Assembly (NCBI RefSeq): GCF_032854445.1
Contig: NC_088295.1
Span: 40,785,385-40,849,384, forward strand
Length of the DNA: 64,000 nt
Direction: 5' to 3'
From: Liolophura sinensis
Lineage: Eukaryota; Mollusca; Polyplacophora; Chitonida; Chitonidae
This document shows positions 23,540 to 35,483 of this stretch, one piece after another (position 1 is the stretch's first letter; each line of letters begins with the position of its first letter). The notes under the pieces are model-generated. The model searched no databases, had not been told where the DNA came from, and was given only the letters and a program-made list of their open reading frames with translations. A program made the translations under genes and the position numbers.

Positions 23540-23700
23540 CACCAGACGTTACACCCCACCACTCACATTATACTGGCACCGGGCCAGTCAAAGATGGTTT
23601 TTTTTTTGGTCAGTAATAAGTAACATTTTATAAGTTCGGTATCACCCGCTACCGATTTCGAGGAGGGCGCTCTAGCCATTAGGCCACCGAAGCTGTCCGA
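23540..23700 (-). mobile_element. SINE-2 related fragment
   Basis: On the minus strand the head reads AGCTTCGGTGGCCTAATGGC-TAGAGCGCCC. The body matches the copy at 44690-44880 (GCCAGTATAATGTGAGTGG-type). Confidence 0.65.
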
Positions 23701-23975
23701 GTACATTGTGTCGATGCGTATATTGTGTATATGAGTATATTGTGCCAATGGATATATTATGCCTATGGATATATTGTGAATATGGACATATTGTACCCAT
23801 GAATATATTGTGTCTATGGACATATTGTGTCTGTGGACATATTGTGAATATGGATATATTGATGGGTATAATGTGAATATGGGCATATTGTACATATGAG
23901 CATATTGTACCTATGGGTATATTGTGCCTACGGGTATACTGTGCCTATGGGTATACAATACATATGGGTATAGTT
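23700..23975. repeat. ~17-bp tandem repeat
   Basis: About 16 units of the type ATATTGTG(C/T)CTATGG(A/G)(C/T). The minus-strand open frame across it is a by-product. Confidence 0.85.
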
Positions 23976-24484
23976 TCTTGGTTTGTCATGAAGAAAGTTA
24001 TCTCCACGATCGTCCAAATCTTCGCATCGAGAAACAGTAACTGAATACTCGAGTGTAATTTTCTGTATTCTGAATTTTCCTTTTTTATGGATTTGTTACT
24101 GTTTGTTTCACGGTGAAGCTATCTTAAGATTACCGAGATTAGTAAATAAGTGAAATATTGCTGTGGTTTTTGAGGTGTGTTCTAACTGTTTGTCACAATG
24201 TCTTCACAGCAGTATTGTCATAACTCTGCAGAAATTAGGAAGGGAATTGTTGTCAACTAAGTCAGCAAAATTTAAACCACTGCATTGATTATTCACCGAT
24301 GAACTTCAATTATATCTCCACGCATTCTTCCTTTACTACCGATTGAAATCAAAAGCAGTGATTTTGGGTGCAACTCAAATGTCCGAACCCATAACATAGT
24401 GTGTATAGATCGGCATCTGTCAAAGTTTTAAAGTGAAAGACAGCATCTGATCTACTGTCTATGTCCACTGAAAGACTACAATTC

Positions 24485-24532
24485 AAAATATCTTAGTGCG
24501 ACGTTAAACCAAAAGCATTCACTCACTCCCTC
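24485..24532 (+). mobile_element. SINE-2 3' tail fragment
   Basis: TAGTGCGACGTTAAACCAAA followed by CATTCACTCACTC is the plus-strand counterpart of the 3' end seen at 16945. Confidence 0.5.
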
Positions 24533-26891
24533 AAAATATCTTAAACCGGCATTAAATAGTTTTTTAGATTGTTTTCAACCCGGTAAATTTTAGTGAAACT
24601 TCGTCTCGACACAGCTTCAGCACGTCTCCCTTATCGAGAGCAAGGTGACGTCACGTTTACTATAGCTTTCTAGAATCGAAGTTATTTTCCGAATGCTAGT
24701 CTAAGCAGTAGGCCTAGCGTATGGCAGATAAGTTATGACTTAGGAGATGAGGGTCCAAGTGATAGATATAGTTTTCTGGGAAATTTGACATACATGGAGA
24801 ATATTTCTTCCACTGCTTGAGCTGTTGATACAGAAGGGCTACTATATCATTTACATGAAACTCCAGCGACCCTGTTTAAATAGCTTAGCTACAGATGAAC
24901 GACCATGGTATTCCTGGTTCAGGCCCTAGCCTCCGGGGAAGTCGGGGAGGGCGTGCTGATGATTTTGACCCGTATTACAGGTTTACAAAATTACAATAGG
25001 ATTGCTATACACCTCATGTCATGCTGAACAATTCTGACACAAATGGAAATAAATCTAAGCACCACTGAGGCTGATCAACGCATTTGACTGTCGCTGGATT
25101 TTATGCTTCAATTTTGCAACGGTAGCTCCTAAGATGAAAGCAGTGCTGACCTTGTTATCTCGGACATCAGAGAATGCATCTCGACTTGAATACAGCATTT
25201 CAATAATTTTATTGCATTTTATAAAAGAAACCAGAAAAACATCTCTTGTATGCGAGAAAGACGAAGGAGCAAAATTTAACAACATGTTCGATTGGATAAA
25301 ATTCACAAGATGGTTGCCTCGACTCACATCAGCAATTTGTGCAGGATTGTCATTTTGTTTTACAAATTATTCGGTAAATTCTCATTAAAACAATAAAGTA
25401 TGATGCTTTCTAGAAAGTTTAGTTTGTTTAAAGTCAATGTATAACAGCAGTAGACTTATAGTTCATATTTAATATACTGTTACGCAATATTATTTTTGGG
25501 CTGAGTACAAAATTGAAGACTTGGCTTCAAGTGAAATGTGGTATTAAGTATTAAAGCAGTTTTGAACAACTGGCCCTAGAACAACATAGCACAGGGTCAC
25601 ATGAGGCAAAGAAAAGGTTACCTTCATGTGATTATGTGAGTTTTATTCTGCATGAGGGTAAAACCTCAGCAGCTTTAAAAGGTTCTCTCCATTCTGCTGG
25701 TAAATAAATATGTGTTCATATTCACGATTTACCAGAAAAGGCTGACATTTGGTATTTCCCCTGTAAATTTAGAACACACGTGTAGTTTGTTTATCCTTTA
25801 CAGATAAACAAAACAACATACTTAATTTGTCTACCAAAGACAGGTACTTAACTGTTTATCTGACAAAGCGTCCGCCACTGATGAGCTGTTAGTTGTGTTC
25901 CTGTTGTGAATGGGAACCATCCAACTATAACGTGGCCGTTTGGCAACTAATGGCTGTCTCACTAGTTGGAGTAACCTCCTCATGAACGTTCCCATTCAAT
26001 GCACTTTAGACGAAAATGCGTTGGATGAATGCAATGGTATAAAATCCTACTTTATATTCTGAAATTCCGTATAAGTGGATTTTTTTAACCTGGCTCTGTG
26101 CCGTACAGATAAAGTACATGAATTTTTCAACGCGGGATGGAACGGTTGACCGATGTCGCTGCCTAACGAGTTTAAACGAATACGGCCCTCACCAGTGAAG
26201 ACCTTTCGTCCGATGTCGCGGCACGCAAACTCTTAAACTTAATCTAAGTAAGAAAAAAAATGGCAGTATTTTCCAGGACAGTTCAATGTAATCTCATTGT
26301 TGCATCGAATTTTTTTTTACATCTGACTTCCATTAAATACACGAGGTTTTCTTAAAATGGCAGTAGCTACCTTCCTAGCCTTACAGGAAGACTCCTTTCC
26401 GTTTTGGATTTGGTATGCTAATGCCATTCTCTGCGCGATCGCGCAGGAAGATTTTGTGCAAAAAGCTGTAAAAAATCACTTCTGCATGTACATAAATTGT
26501 AAGGGTGACTGTCAACTTTTGCAGTTGTCACAAAACGATATAGTTCACTAATTTATTCCATGCTGAATTTCCATCACTTTGACTTCTTCGCCTATTCTTA
26601 AATAAATCATTTTCGCTCTTTGCATTGGCGTCCTTTGCTTTGATTGCTTTAAACACGGACAATGGAACGATTCTCTATGGTAATAAGAGCAACGCCCTTT
26701 ACGAATTTAAGTTTAACCAAAGTGGCCGTGGTTTAGCACCATGTGATTTACTAGTGGAAAATGCAGACTACGCCGCGGGGTAGAAAACTGTATTTTGCAG
26801 TTTTTATACATTTGGTATTGTGATAGTAGGCCTAATCACTAGGGTAGAGGAAGCCAAAGTGCCAAGACAAGTTTTTTTTTTTCTATTCTAG

Positions 26892-27111
26892 ACAAACAAA
26901 AGTTCTGCGACTGATAGTGGGACTGACGCTGACGTATTTCATCACTTGGTTGCCATACACCATCGTAGCCATTATCTGCACGATAGGCAATTACAGCTAC
27001 CTGTCCACCGAGAGCGTCGTGGTGCCCTCCATGTTCGCCAAGTCCAGTACTGTGTGGAATCCAATCGTCTACGTTTTACTCAACTCAAGATTCAGGAAAT
27101 CTTACCGTGAG
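26892..27111 (+). CDS. Opsin, exon for helices 6-7 (copy 1)
   Basis: A 220-nt exon with acceptor TTTTTTTTCTATTCTAG and donor GTATGT. Its first base completes an Arg codon with the exon ending at 23401; it ends in phase 0. It encodes helix 6 (TLTYFITWLPYTIVAI, with the canonical Trp and Pro of the CWxP switch), extracellular loop 3, helix 7 with the retinal Schiff-base Lys (VPSMFAKSSTVW), an intact NPxxY (NPIVY), and the start of helix 8 (LNSRFRKSYRE). All landmarks of a functional chromophore-binding opsin are present. The next exon, in phase, is at 29184. A paralogous exon of the same length lies 8 kb downstream. Confidence 0.96.
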
Positions 27112-27372
27112 GTATGTGTGTCTTTCTTCTTAAGCCGTGGTGCTATGGAAGCGGTTAGTTCACAGCATTAAAGGCTATGACATCTAAAGTAAAACCTGAG
27201 AAGCGACCAGTGTGATAGCTGGCAAATGATGGTTTTTTTGAAGCACTGAAAGTTGACATTTTGACACATTAGATTTATGACAGTACGTAGGAGGTGGTTA
27301 AATTTCAATTTCTAGGGCGTCTAAACTTGAAGGTCAAATTTTTACGTATGTGAGAAAAAATGGCTTTGTAAA

Positions 27373-27400
27373 TTCGGCCTCATATTCATATGAGGCCGAA
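27373..27400. repeat. Perfect 13-bp inverted repeat (hairpin)
   Basis: TTCGGCCTCATAT and ATATGAGGCCGAA are exact reverse complements around a 2-base loop. A third partial copy (AGGCCTCATATCATATG) follows at 27405. It lies 260 bp into the intron after the helix 6-7 exon. No poly-T run follows. Confidence 0.85.
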
Positions 27401-27726
27401 AACTAGGCCTCATATCATATGCTTCTCTTTGCATGAATCCGCCCTAATTTTAACTTTATATACTTTCTTACTTCTTTGGTGGCTTGTGTTGAAAGCTGTT
27501 TTGTAAAATGGCGATTCTGCGATTATAGACCCGGAACGCCCATTTTGGTTAAAGGCTGGTACACGGACGTCCGTTTCTTGAGACATATACCCATATTTAC
27601 AAAGATTCCAAAATTGTAAGCGCATGTTTCGGATATGATTCTGTTCACAAATATAGCATGGAACGTAATTAACAGTATCATGGTGATGACCAGCATCATG
27701 ATGATGACCATTATCACTCATTACAC

Positions 27727-27971
27727 TCAAAAAAATTAATCAGTTCATTTTAACAGAAAGCCTGTTGTCTGAGCGATGTTAGAATATATTCTGTATTGCA
27801 GTAGATTATTCTGTTAAATATGACACACAAATTCAACATAGGAGTCTATTAAACTAACAGGATATTATGTTGAATATGAAAATATATTATGTTATAATAA
27901 CAGCATACATTCCAGTATCACTCAGATAACAAACTTTCTGTTAAAATTAACAGGTTAACTTTTGGAGTGTG
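27727..27971. mobile_element. MITE-like element, copy 2
   Basis: About 245 bp with terminal inverted repeats of about 60 bp: ATTTTAACAGAAAGCCTGTT at the left faces AACAAACTTTCTGTTAAAAT at the right, with CTGAGCGAT/ATCACTCAG inside. There is no coding capacity. It is the same family as 8960-9225. Confidence 0.75.
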
Positions 27972-29183
27972 TTGTCACACCCTTCGACATTTTCATTTTA
28001 GTTTTCATTTAGTTGTCATAACTTCACAAAGGCTGACCATAATAATAACTCCTCTATTTATTTATGTATTTATGTATTTATTTATTTATTTGATTAGCGG
28101 TTTGCGAAGTACTTAGTTTTACTTTTTCACTAATGCTATGCAGCGGTCAATTTTATGGGTGGGGGAAAACTGTCAGACATAGAAGTACAATACCTAACGT
28201 CTTCATTTAGAACCTGTATAAGCGGGCGTGTTTATTTCAACAACGGATATTATCGGTTAGGAGCAACTCGTCTTCCCAGAGAACCTTTTAAGCGGAACGG
28301 AGTGCCAAGATATATTAGCGTTGCCAAGGGATCAAGAGCTCTCGCCTATGTCACAAAAAATTCTTTTGCCTCGGTCCCGTATAAAAGAAACAGAAATTGA
28401 CCTTTAGAATTATATTTATTAGACATAAAAGGCTCCAGAAAGTATACAGTTCCATAAAAACTACTGGCTAATTCAGTGGAATCAGCGAACTCTGAAGCAT
28501 ATCATTCAGCCTGAAAGCTTTGTGAATTAGCATCTTTTCTTTTACCATCTTTCCTTAGTATTTGAGAAACTGGGTTAACTTTTATTCTATAAAATAATTC
28601 TTTGTTTCCTGTTAACGTTGCAACTATGATGTAGTCATAGACTGACTCATGCCGTGAAAAGTTGATTTAAAACATATTTATTTTATTACTGGTAGAAAGA
28701 TAAACGGGGTTAAAACAAACGTTAAGGTGGGTGTGTGAAATGTACATGCAGGATCTAGTCGTAAACTGTTAAAATTGTTCCCGTTGCGAAACTACCATCA
28801 TCACCATTTAATAACCATGATGTTTTTTTGCTTCACGATTAACATGTTTTGTCTAAAATCTAATGGACACATCAGTTTTCACCTGTGTATTGGGAAGGTT
28901 TGGGAAAATTGGTGGAACAGCGGGAAGCGGTTGAGGCTAGGGCCTGGCCAATAATCATCTATGTTGTCCACGATTACGGTCGTGTTGCGGCAGTAACAGA
29001 ATCTCTTCAGTGTGACATAAATCACAAGCCATATTATAACAAAGTTACATATATATTTAAAAATTAGTGACACTCTTGCATTGCAATGGTTACTGTAATT
29101 TGTTACTTTTGGTTTGACAAGTGTACCATCTTTGACTCACTTACAATGCGTTGGTTAGTCTAAAGTATTGTTTTCTTTGACAG

Positions 29184-29294
29184 ATGTTCGGAGAGTTTGG
29201 ATTTTGCAGGGGATCTAACATGAAGATGAGGGAGCATGAAATGGACACGCTCACAACAGCGCAGAATCAGTGCCTTAGCATTCACACTGCCTAG
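29184..29294 (+). CDS. Opsin, C-terminal exon with stop
   Basis: After acceptor TTTTCTTTGACAG a phase-0 exon of 36 codons ends in TAG at 29292-29294. It encodes the cytoplasmic tail (FGEFGFCRGSNMK ... LSIHTA). A Cys about 15 residues past the FRKS of helix 8 could be palmitoylated, as in many opsins. No PDZ-type ending was recognised. A possible polyadenylation signal AATAAA lies at 30428-30433, which would give a 3' UTR of about 1.1 kb; this is inference. Confidence 0.85.
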   Translation: MFGEFGFCRGSNMKMREHEMDTLTTAQNQCLSIHTA

Positions 29295-29984
29295 TGTCCA
29301 AACAGATCGAGGAGAACGGAAAAGGAGTGCTGCAAACTAGGAGTTACCGATTTCCCTCACGTATTCAGTTTGTGCAACGAAACGAGACGGAGTAAGGGCT
29401 ATGTGAAATGTTCGAGGAAGAGGATTTTTCGGCCTTAGACTATATACAGTTGTTATAGTGATCTTATAACAATAATCATGACCATGCTTCGTGAAACGTC
29501 AAAGAAAAACCCTTTTAACCTGGGACTTAATTCACATAAGTGCCTAGTTTCCATCACAGAATACGTTGAGACTTCGCTTGTGCCGAGCTAAAAGTGCTTC
29601 TTCTCTAACCGGAAGCCATGTTTGCACGGATGGTGTGTGGGAATGGTCGGTTACAGATGGTACCGTCTTACAAAAGAGGCTGTCGTGGATTTTACAGTAG
29701 AAAGACGATGATCTTACAGTCCCATTATGACTGCTGTCTCTGGGAAAACCTGTGATAATCTCTCACTGTATATATAAGAAATATATCTCTTCTACTGTGA
29801 TTTTTTGGGGATATCCGATAAAGAATGCTTTTCACCCCAGTGAACAATGTGTCATAACGCGAAAAACGCGTACATCCTGCATTAGTGTGTTGTTCTTTGT
29901 ATTGGCGTGAGTCGCTTACCCCGCAACCCTGTGATAAATATTTATGCGCATTGTACCCGCAGAAAATGTTTACCTGTGTAAGGG

Positions 29985-30190
29985 CTTGCACCAGCATGGC
30001 TGAACTGCTTATTGCCCTACACATGCATGACTCAACTGTGCCATATGGATACATCGCCCTGCACCTACATGGCTGAACAACGTATTGCCTTACATCTATA
30101 TGGCTGAACAATGTATTGCAAGACATCTGTATGACATAACAACGTGTGACGTTACATCTATGTAGCTGAACTGCGTATTTCACGACATTT
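29985..30190. repeat. ~33-bp tandem repeat, about 6 units
   Basis: Diverged units of the type ACATCTATATGGCTGAACAA plus (C/T)GTATTGC. They lie in the presumed opsin 3' UTR. The minus-strand open frame of 152 codons across it is a by-product of the repeat. Confidence 0.75.
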
Positions 30191-30824
30191 GTTTGCCTGA
30201 TTTACTTCCTGACCGACACTTTCTTGGCTGAAATGAAAACCTGACCCTTTTATTTCGTCTTTACCTCATTGTGTATTCTAACTGCATTTTAACCTCAAAT
30301 CTTAACACACAAGAATTTTGTTGGGCAGTATCCAAAAACTTTGGTCTATAACTAATTAAGGTTTTTGTTAAATTGTTATTGTAATTTTCTGGATACATAG
30401 TTACCTGTAATGACCATAGCTGTATATAATAAATAGATTTTATACTCGTAAGACAACGCAAACGGAGAATTTAGTAATACACCCATTCTAATGTATTGCA
30501 CATATTTTTATGAAATGTATTGCTCAACAATTGTGGAAATTTGATATTTACATGTATTAAGATAAGGGTTTTTTTGTGTAAAGGAGTTCAGGTCCAAGGT
30601 GTGCATTCTACAGTTCATTTCTCATTTCTAGTTTCTACACATAACTTAGTTTGTTGGTTAAGTGTTTAACCAAAAGAAAAATTCATAGCTTGTACCTGAA
30701 TCCCTTTGAGGTAGGAAGACCGTATTGCATGTCGTGTATGTCATGTCCAGTGCGTAACCATCGATGAATGCCTTTCATTAAATTATTCCCATTCCTATTT
30801 CAGTACGTATTTGTTTTCTGTTTC

Positions 30825-30910
30825 TTTTGGTTTTCTGTTGTTGTTTTTTTTTGTTATTGTTGTTGTTTTTTGGATGCTTGTTTTGTTTTGTTTTGTTGTT
30901 GTTGTTTTTA
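30825..30910. repeat. T/G low-complexity stretch
   Basis: Runs of TTTTG and TTG. The open frames on both strands here are compositional. Confidence 0.9.
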
Positions 30911-32587
30911 CATTCTAATGGAATACAAACACATTTTAACCTGTCATTGCGGTATATATTTAATGGCCATATTACAGAATACATTCTGCAAGTTTCGCCG
31001 TTGTAAACTGACCATATCAATATAACCGTTTTACAAATTTGTCATAAATGCATTAAAAGGATTAAAGGTACGTTACTATCAATGACTTGGGCAGCTGGCG
31101 CCGATTTCACAATTTCAAACTTCAGTTATAATATTTTGCACAATTTTAGACTTTTAATATCTACTTGCCCTAAAATAGTACTTATTTCTATATGTACGGC
31201 GTTCAGAAACAATCAAATAAAAAAATAAATGCCGTACTAAATAAAATAACACTTGTTTACGTCAAAGCCGGTTTTGTAGAATAAACCCTTCACACTTACC
31301 AACATGAGAAGTGTGAGCCATGAGACATCTAACATTATAACTGGTGACCCTGGTGCCCTTCCATTTGTGTAGGCTTAGATGTGAGATCTGTTTTATTTTT
31401 TCCATCTTAACTTTAAAAAATGTAGATATGTTCTCTTCCATTCATTAACCTGGAACCCAAACTTTTCGGGTGTGCTGTCCTCGATATGTCAAAGCTGGAC
31501 GCTGCAAAAACATGTTTTCTCTAACCCTGCCATAATCTTAATCATTCGGGAAAGATAAAACCATAACCTTTTATCACAGCTGTACCGGTTACATCAGTAG
31601 TAAACAAAACTTCATTAACCGCCATTTTCTATTCGAAAATGTCGTCCGGAAAAGAACTCGTGGAATGATTGGATTGAAACCAGTGATCTTTCTGTATCAT
31701 TCTGTAACGTTGAATTCAACGATCCGTCTGATCTCCATAATTCAACATAGATTTGGTGTAACATATACTGAAAGGCAAGTGTTGATATTTTGCTTCAAGC
31801 ATGCACTGTCTGCGATATTTCAATCACTTCATATAAAAATACTTCATTGTATGAGAAATTGTATTTCGAACCAAGAATGTGTCTCATGTTATATTATGTC
31901 TTGTGCTGTTTACTTGGCTACTGTTTGACTATTACTTCGCCAGTACAACGTAGGCTTTTACCTTGTGTTATGATATGGAGATTGTATCACATTAGATGAT
32001 AAATCTGACGCAAGCTGTTTAGGCCTACACATTTTGTCTATTCTTCTACCATGTAATGTATTAGTATTATTGAGTGTTACAACTAGATCATAAAGTAGAA
32101 CACATTTTGTCGGATTTGCTCAACAAACATTGAACCTATTCGCAAACGATCGTCCATATTATACACAACGTACAATCTTTTCACTACGAAACAAGGAGAA
32201 TTTACTCTCAACTCAATTTTCACTTGAATCATATTAAAATCAACGAGTGTCATAATTAACTATTTTAAACTACTTTGGGGGTGTTTCCTTATGGTACATG
32301 TTCTGTACAGTTTCATACAATATATCAAGAGAATGCTTTAACGTTGTTTTAGACTTATTTTTATCGTGCATATGTCAGGACATCCGGGTTTATAAGCTGT
32401 TCGAACATTTTACAACACGCTTTGCCCTTTAAAACATATAATATTATCATAACGATGTTTTTGTCATGTCTTTAGTTTTTGATCTGGAGTTTAGAATAAT
32501 GATTCTTCAACTTTTCAGACACCTGTCATGTGGTCAGAGTGTAAAAGACCCAGATGACACACTGTATAACGTTCACATGGCTTTATT

Positions 32588-32670
32588 CTGAAGAAGAATG
32601 AAAAGGGAATTTCGTTAGGACATAATCAAAACGTGGCGATCGTCTCAAGCATGGTAAATGAGTGCACGAT
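32588..32670 (+). repeat. 83-bp direct repeat, copy 1
   Basis: Starts CTGAAGAAGAATGAAAAGGG and ends AATGAGTGCACGAT. It matches 33310-33392 with two mismatches by eye. Confidence 0.9.
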
Positions 32671-33309
32671 TTAAATAACAACAAATCATAATTAATTTTC
32701 ATGGAACACTGTAAATTAAGTGAAATAAAGTAATACAGTGTGTTTAAATGAATTGTGACATGAGTTTGCTTTACACCAATATGAACTAAATGAAATAAAT
32801 CTATATATACTTATACAAGTTCACTCTACAAAACCCCTATACAACAAAAATATAGAAAGTTACAATATATTACACTTTCCAGACACATATTGTCCTTTGA
32901 CATTAAGAGTTAAGCCCCTTATTTCCATTATTCCAAAAGTAGTCACCCCTGTTGAAAGTATTCCATCAGGAGTTATCCCCCTTGTTTACATACTTTTGAC
33001 GTCGTACACATTCGTGGATTTCTACTACGAAATATGTAAAGAAATATTCCTCTAAGCCACTCAGGCTTTCTATCTAGCTTTACTGGAGTTACAAACTATT
33101 AAAAGACACAACTATCGTTAAATATATTGAACTAAAACTACTGTTATTTCAATCCGAAATCTAGCGAATGCGAAGCGTAACATTACGTAATGTTAATTAA
33201 ATGGAAACAACAACGACGTCTGAAGGTGACCGATAGACAACTATTTTTTAAGTTTATCTTCTAATTAATACAACGATGTGCTCATACAGGAATCTGCATG
33301 ATTACATAC

Positions 33310-33392
33310 CTGAAGAAGAATAAAAAGGGAATTTCGTTAGGACATAATCAAAACGTGGCGATCGTCTCAAGGATGGTAAATGAGTGCACGAT
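33310..33392 (+). repeat. 83-bp direct repeat, copy 2
   Basis: Starts CTGAAGAAGAATAAAAAGGG. The offset from copy 1 is 722 bp. The flanks do not match, so this is either a dispersed repeat end or a pair of short terminal repeats around about 640 bp of AT-rich DNA. Confidence 0.9.
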
Positions 33393-34867
33393 CCCACAAT
33401 CCTTTGCGTCTGAAGTCACGCTGTCCTAAACACACGAACACTCATTCCTTATGTTATTCATTACAGGTTATGAAAAATGCTAACAGAAAATTGTGCCACA
33501 ATGATAGTTAACAAAAAATGTTACAAAAGATGGTTACTTCACTGTGGTGAGATTGCACATGTATATGGGGCCTCACAAGAGCACATTGGCAGTTTCAGAA
33601 CACGGTGTGGAGACGTCTCCTGGAAAAATTGTCAGTGATTTGCTCCTTAACGTTCTTCAGACCTTATTCATACCCTTCTGACCAGCCTTAATGATTGTAC
33701 TCAGTGGTAGTTTGCACAGCATCAGAGTAATAGTCCGGAAATAATACATCTTGTAGTGGCAATTTTACCTAATACTTAGCCTGACCAATTACGCTAAAAA
33801 AACGACCAACGTTGTGGTTTGCTCCTGGACAAAATGAATGTGTCTGGGCCCAGTTATCAGTGAATTCCGGTTCAATTAGATAAAAGATGTCATACCAATA
33901 AAAAAAAAAACGCACTGGGCCGCCTGATTTATCTAATGCTCATTCAATTATAAGGAGAGTATATGGATAACTGTACCACTCAAGTGGTTAATCATCTAAT
34001 CCTAACATAAGCTGCCAAACTTCACAGAATTCATATCACATTTCACAAGAAAATGTGATCCATTTGAGGTAACAAGCTGCGGGGAATGCAGATTTCAAAA
34101 ACGCACCCCCACAATCAAGAACAATGACAACAACAGCAGCGTGTCTTATCGTCAAACAACAAATTTATCATGCTTAAACGCTTGTTGTGACGTCACTCTA
34201 TTCAGAAACTGTACTCTCTCTCTCAGCCATACTTGTCTAAATTCATCTGGCAGATTAGGTAATACATGTCGCCATACATAAAGAATAACAACTACAACTT
34301 ATAGGTCACGAACTATCTGCGCACTTCGTATTTCCACTCCCATCGCTAAACAAAGGAACTGTTTTTATGTAGCACTTATGCAATTGGTTAATGCGCCTCT
34401 TACTTATCCAGGATTGTACACTTACTCGGCCTTTCTCCACGCCAGAATTACCTATAATTTACGCAGTTATTCCACTTCATTATAGCCTAGCTATCCTCTA
34501 GTGTATTTAACAAGACAAAGGCAAAGGGTTTTAAAAATATCTTACCACAAGATACCACCAGATGAAGTTGTCCTGACCAATTCTCCTGTATCTTCAGCAT
34601 AGGTGTGTGCTTATATATAGATAACATGTAACTTATCTAAGGGTAAAGTTCCTATTCAGCATCAGGCATATACATAGACAAATTCATCATCGGCAGTGTT
34701 TCCATAATATTGGAATTATATACACTAATTTTCTCATATTATTATTATTAATAATATTATTTTTCTCATATTATTATTAATAAGTTGTAGTAACACAAAT
34801 GCAACCAAGGACAAAGTGAGACAAAAAGATTATCGATTACATTTACAATTGTTCTTTTTTTTCCCAG

Positions 34868-35087
34868 GCAGAGGAAAGTTCTGCTGGGAATCGTCGCCCT
34901 GACATTCACGTATTTCATTAGTATGGCGCCCTACACTGTTGTGGCGTTGTTGTGCACCGCTGGATTCTCTGACCCCCAAGGCTCGCTCACGGTGGAGATC
35001 CCATCGACATTCGCTAAAACTGGCGTCTTCTGGAACCGGATTATATACATCGTCGTCAACTCTACATTCAGGAAGAAAGTCAAAAAG
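34868..35087 (+). CDS. Opsin, second helix 6-7 exon (copy 2)
   Basis: A second exon of 220 nt after acceptor TTCTTTTTTTTCCCAG, in the same phase as copy 1, so the helix 4-5 exon can splice to it (AG+G gives Arg). By my alignment about 35 of 73 residues are identical to copy 1, with no gaps. It keeps the helix-7 retinal Lys (PSTFAKTGVFW). Two activation switches differ: the helix-6 Trp is Met (YFISMAPYT in place of YFITWLPYT) and NPxxY is NRIIY. The 3' boundary is a weak GT donor (AAG/GTTGAG); read-through instead adds 20 codons to a TAG at 35148-35150. It may be a mutually exclusive terminal exon, part of a partial tandem copy, or a relic. The intact frame and gap-free alignment argue against long neutral decay. 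Confidence 0.85.
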
Positions 35088-35426
35088 GTTGAGATTTCCA
35101 CAGTAAAATGCTGGTTTGAGTTGTTTAATTTTAAATGTACATGTAGATAAATCGCGCTTGTGCTCTCCATGTGGACAGTGCCGTTATTATGATAATCACA
35201 GTTAATGATATCTAAAGCATTAGGTGAGACAAGACCAGGAACTGAATTGAGGCCTGAATAGCTAGAAGCGGACGATTTGAGTATTTTTCAACGTTATGGT
35301 GATTAAAAAGAAGTTCTGAGTCTCGGGCCCACATGCTACAAAGCTGATTGTGCCGTCTTAGGCAAATCTTTGTACAAAGTCCATGATGACAACCTGTTTA
35401 TATGCAGGGCTAATACAATATTCATA

Positions 35427-35443
35427 AGTAAGTAAGTAAGTAA

Positions 35444-35483
<40 letters not shown>

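Larger units (their letters stand above)
23402..26891 (+). other. Opsin intron between helix 5 and helix 6 exons
   Basis: Phase-2 intron of 3.5 kb with a SINE-2 fragment, a 17-bp tandem repeat (23.7-23.97 kb) and a SINE-2-like tail (24.49-24.53 kb). Overlapping open frames at 25.05-25.39 kb on both strands have no recognised domain. Nothing else is supported. Confidence 0.75.
27112..29183 (+). other. Opsin intron before the C-terminal exon
   Basis: Phase-0 intron of 2.1 kb. It contains a 28-bp near-perfect palindrome (27373-27400), a MITE-like element (27727-27971) and a T/A-rich SINE-1-like tail remnant near 28060-28130. Confidence 0.8.
29295..34867. other. Opsin 3' UTR / interval between the two helix 6-7 exons
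   Basis: No second helix 4-5 exon was found here, so the downstream helix 6-7 exon is not obviously part of a whole tandem opsin copy. The interval contains a ~33-bp tandem repeat, T/G-rich low-complexity DNA and an 83-bp direct repeat pair, listed separately. The open frames at 31.67-32.0 kb are unrecognised. Confidence 0.6.

Noticed and set aside
25055-25388. Overlapping 84- and 90-codon frames on both strands
   Set aside because: Located within an opsin intron; no recognised domain and no reason to prefer either strand.
29725-30183. 152-codon minus-strand frame
   Set aside because: Overlaps the 33-bp tandem repeat and has no domain or splice context.
29295-34867. Second full opsin gene between the two helix 6-7 exons
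   Set aside because: I found no helix 3, helix 4-5 or loop-2 Cys signature in this interval on the plus strand.
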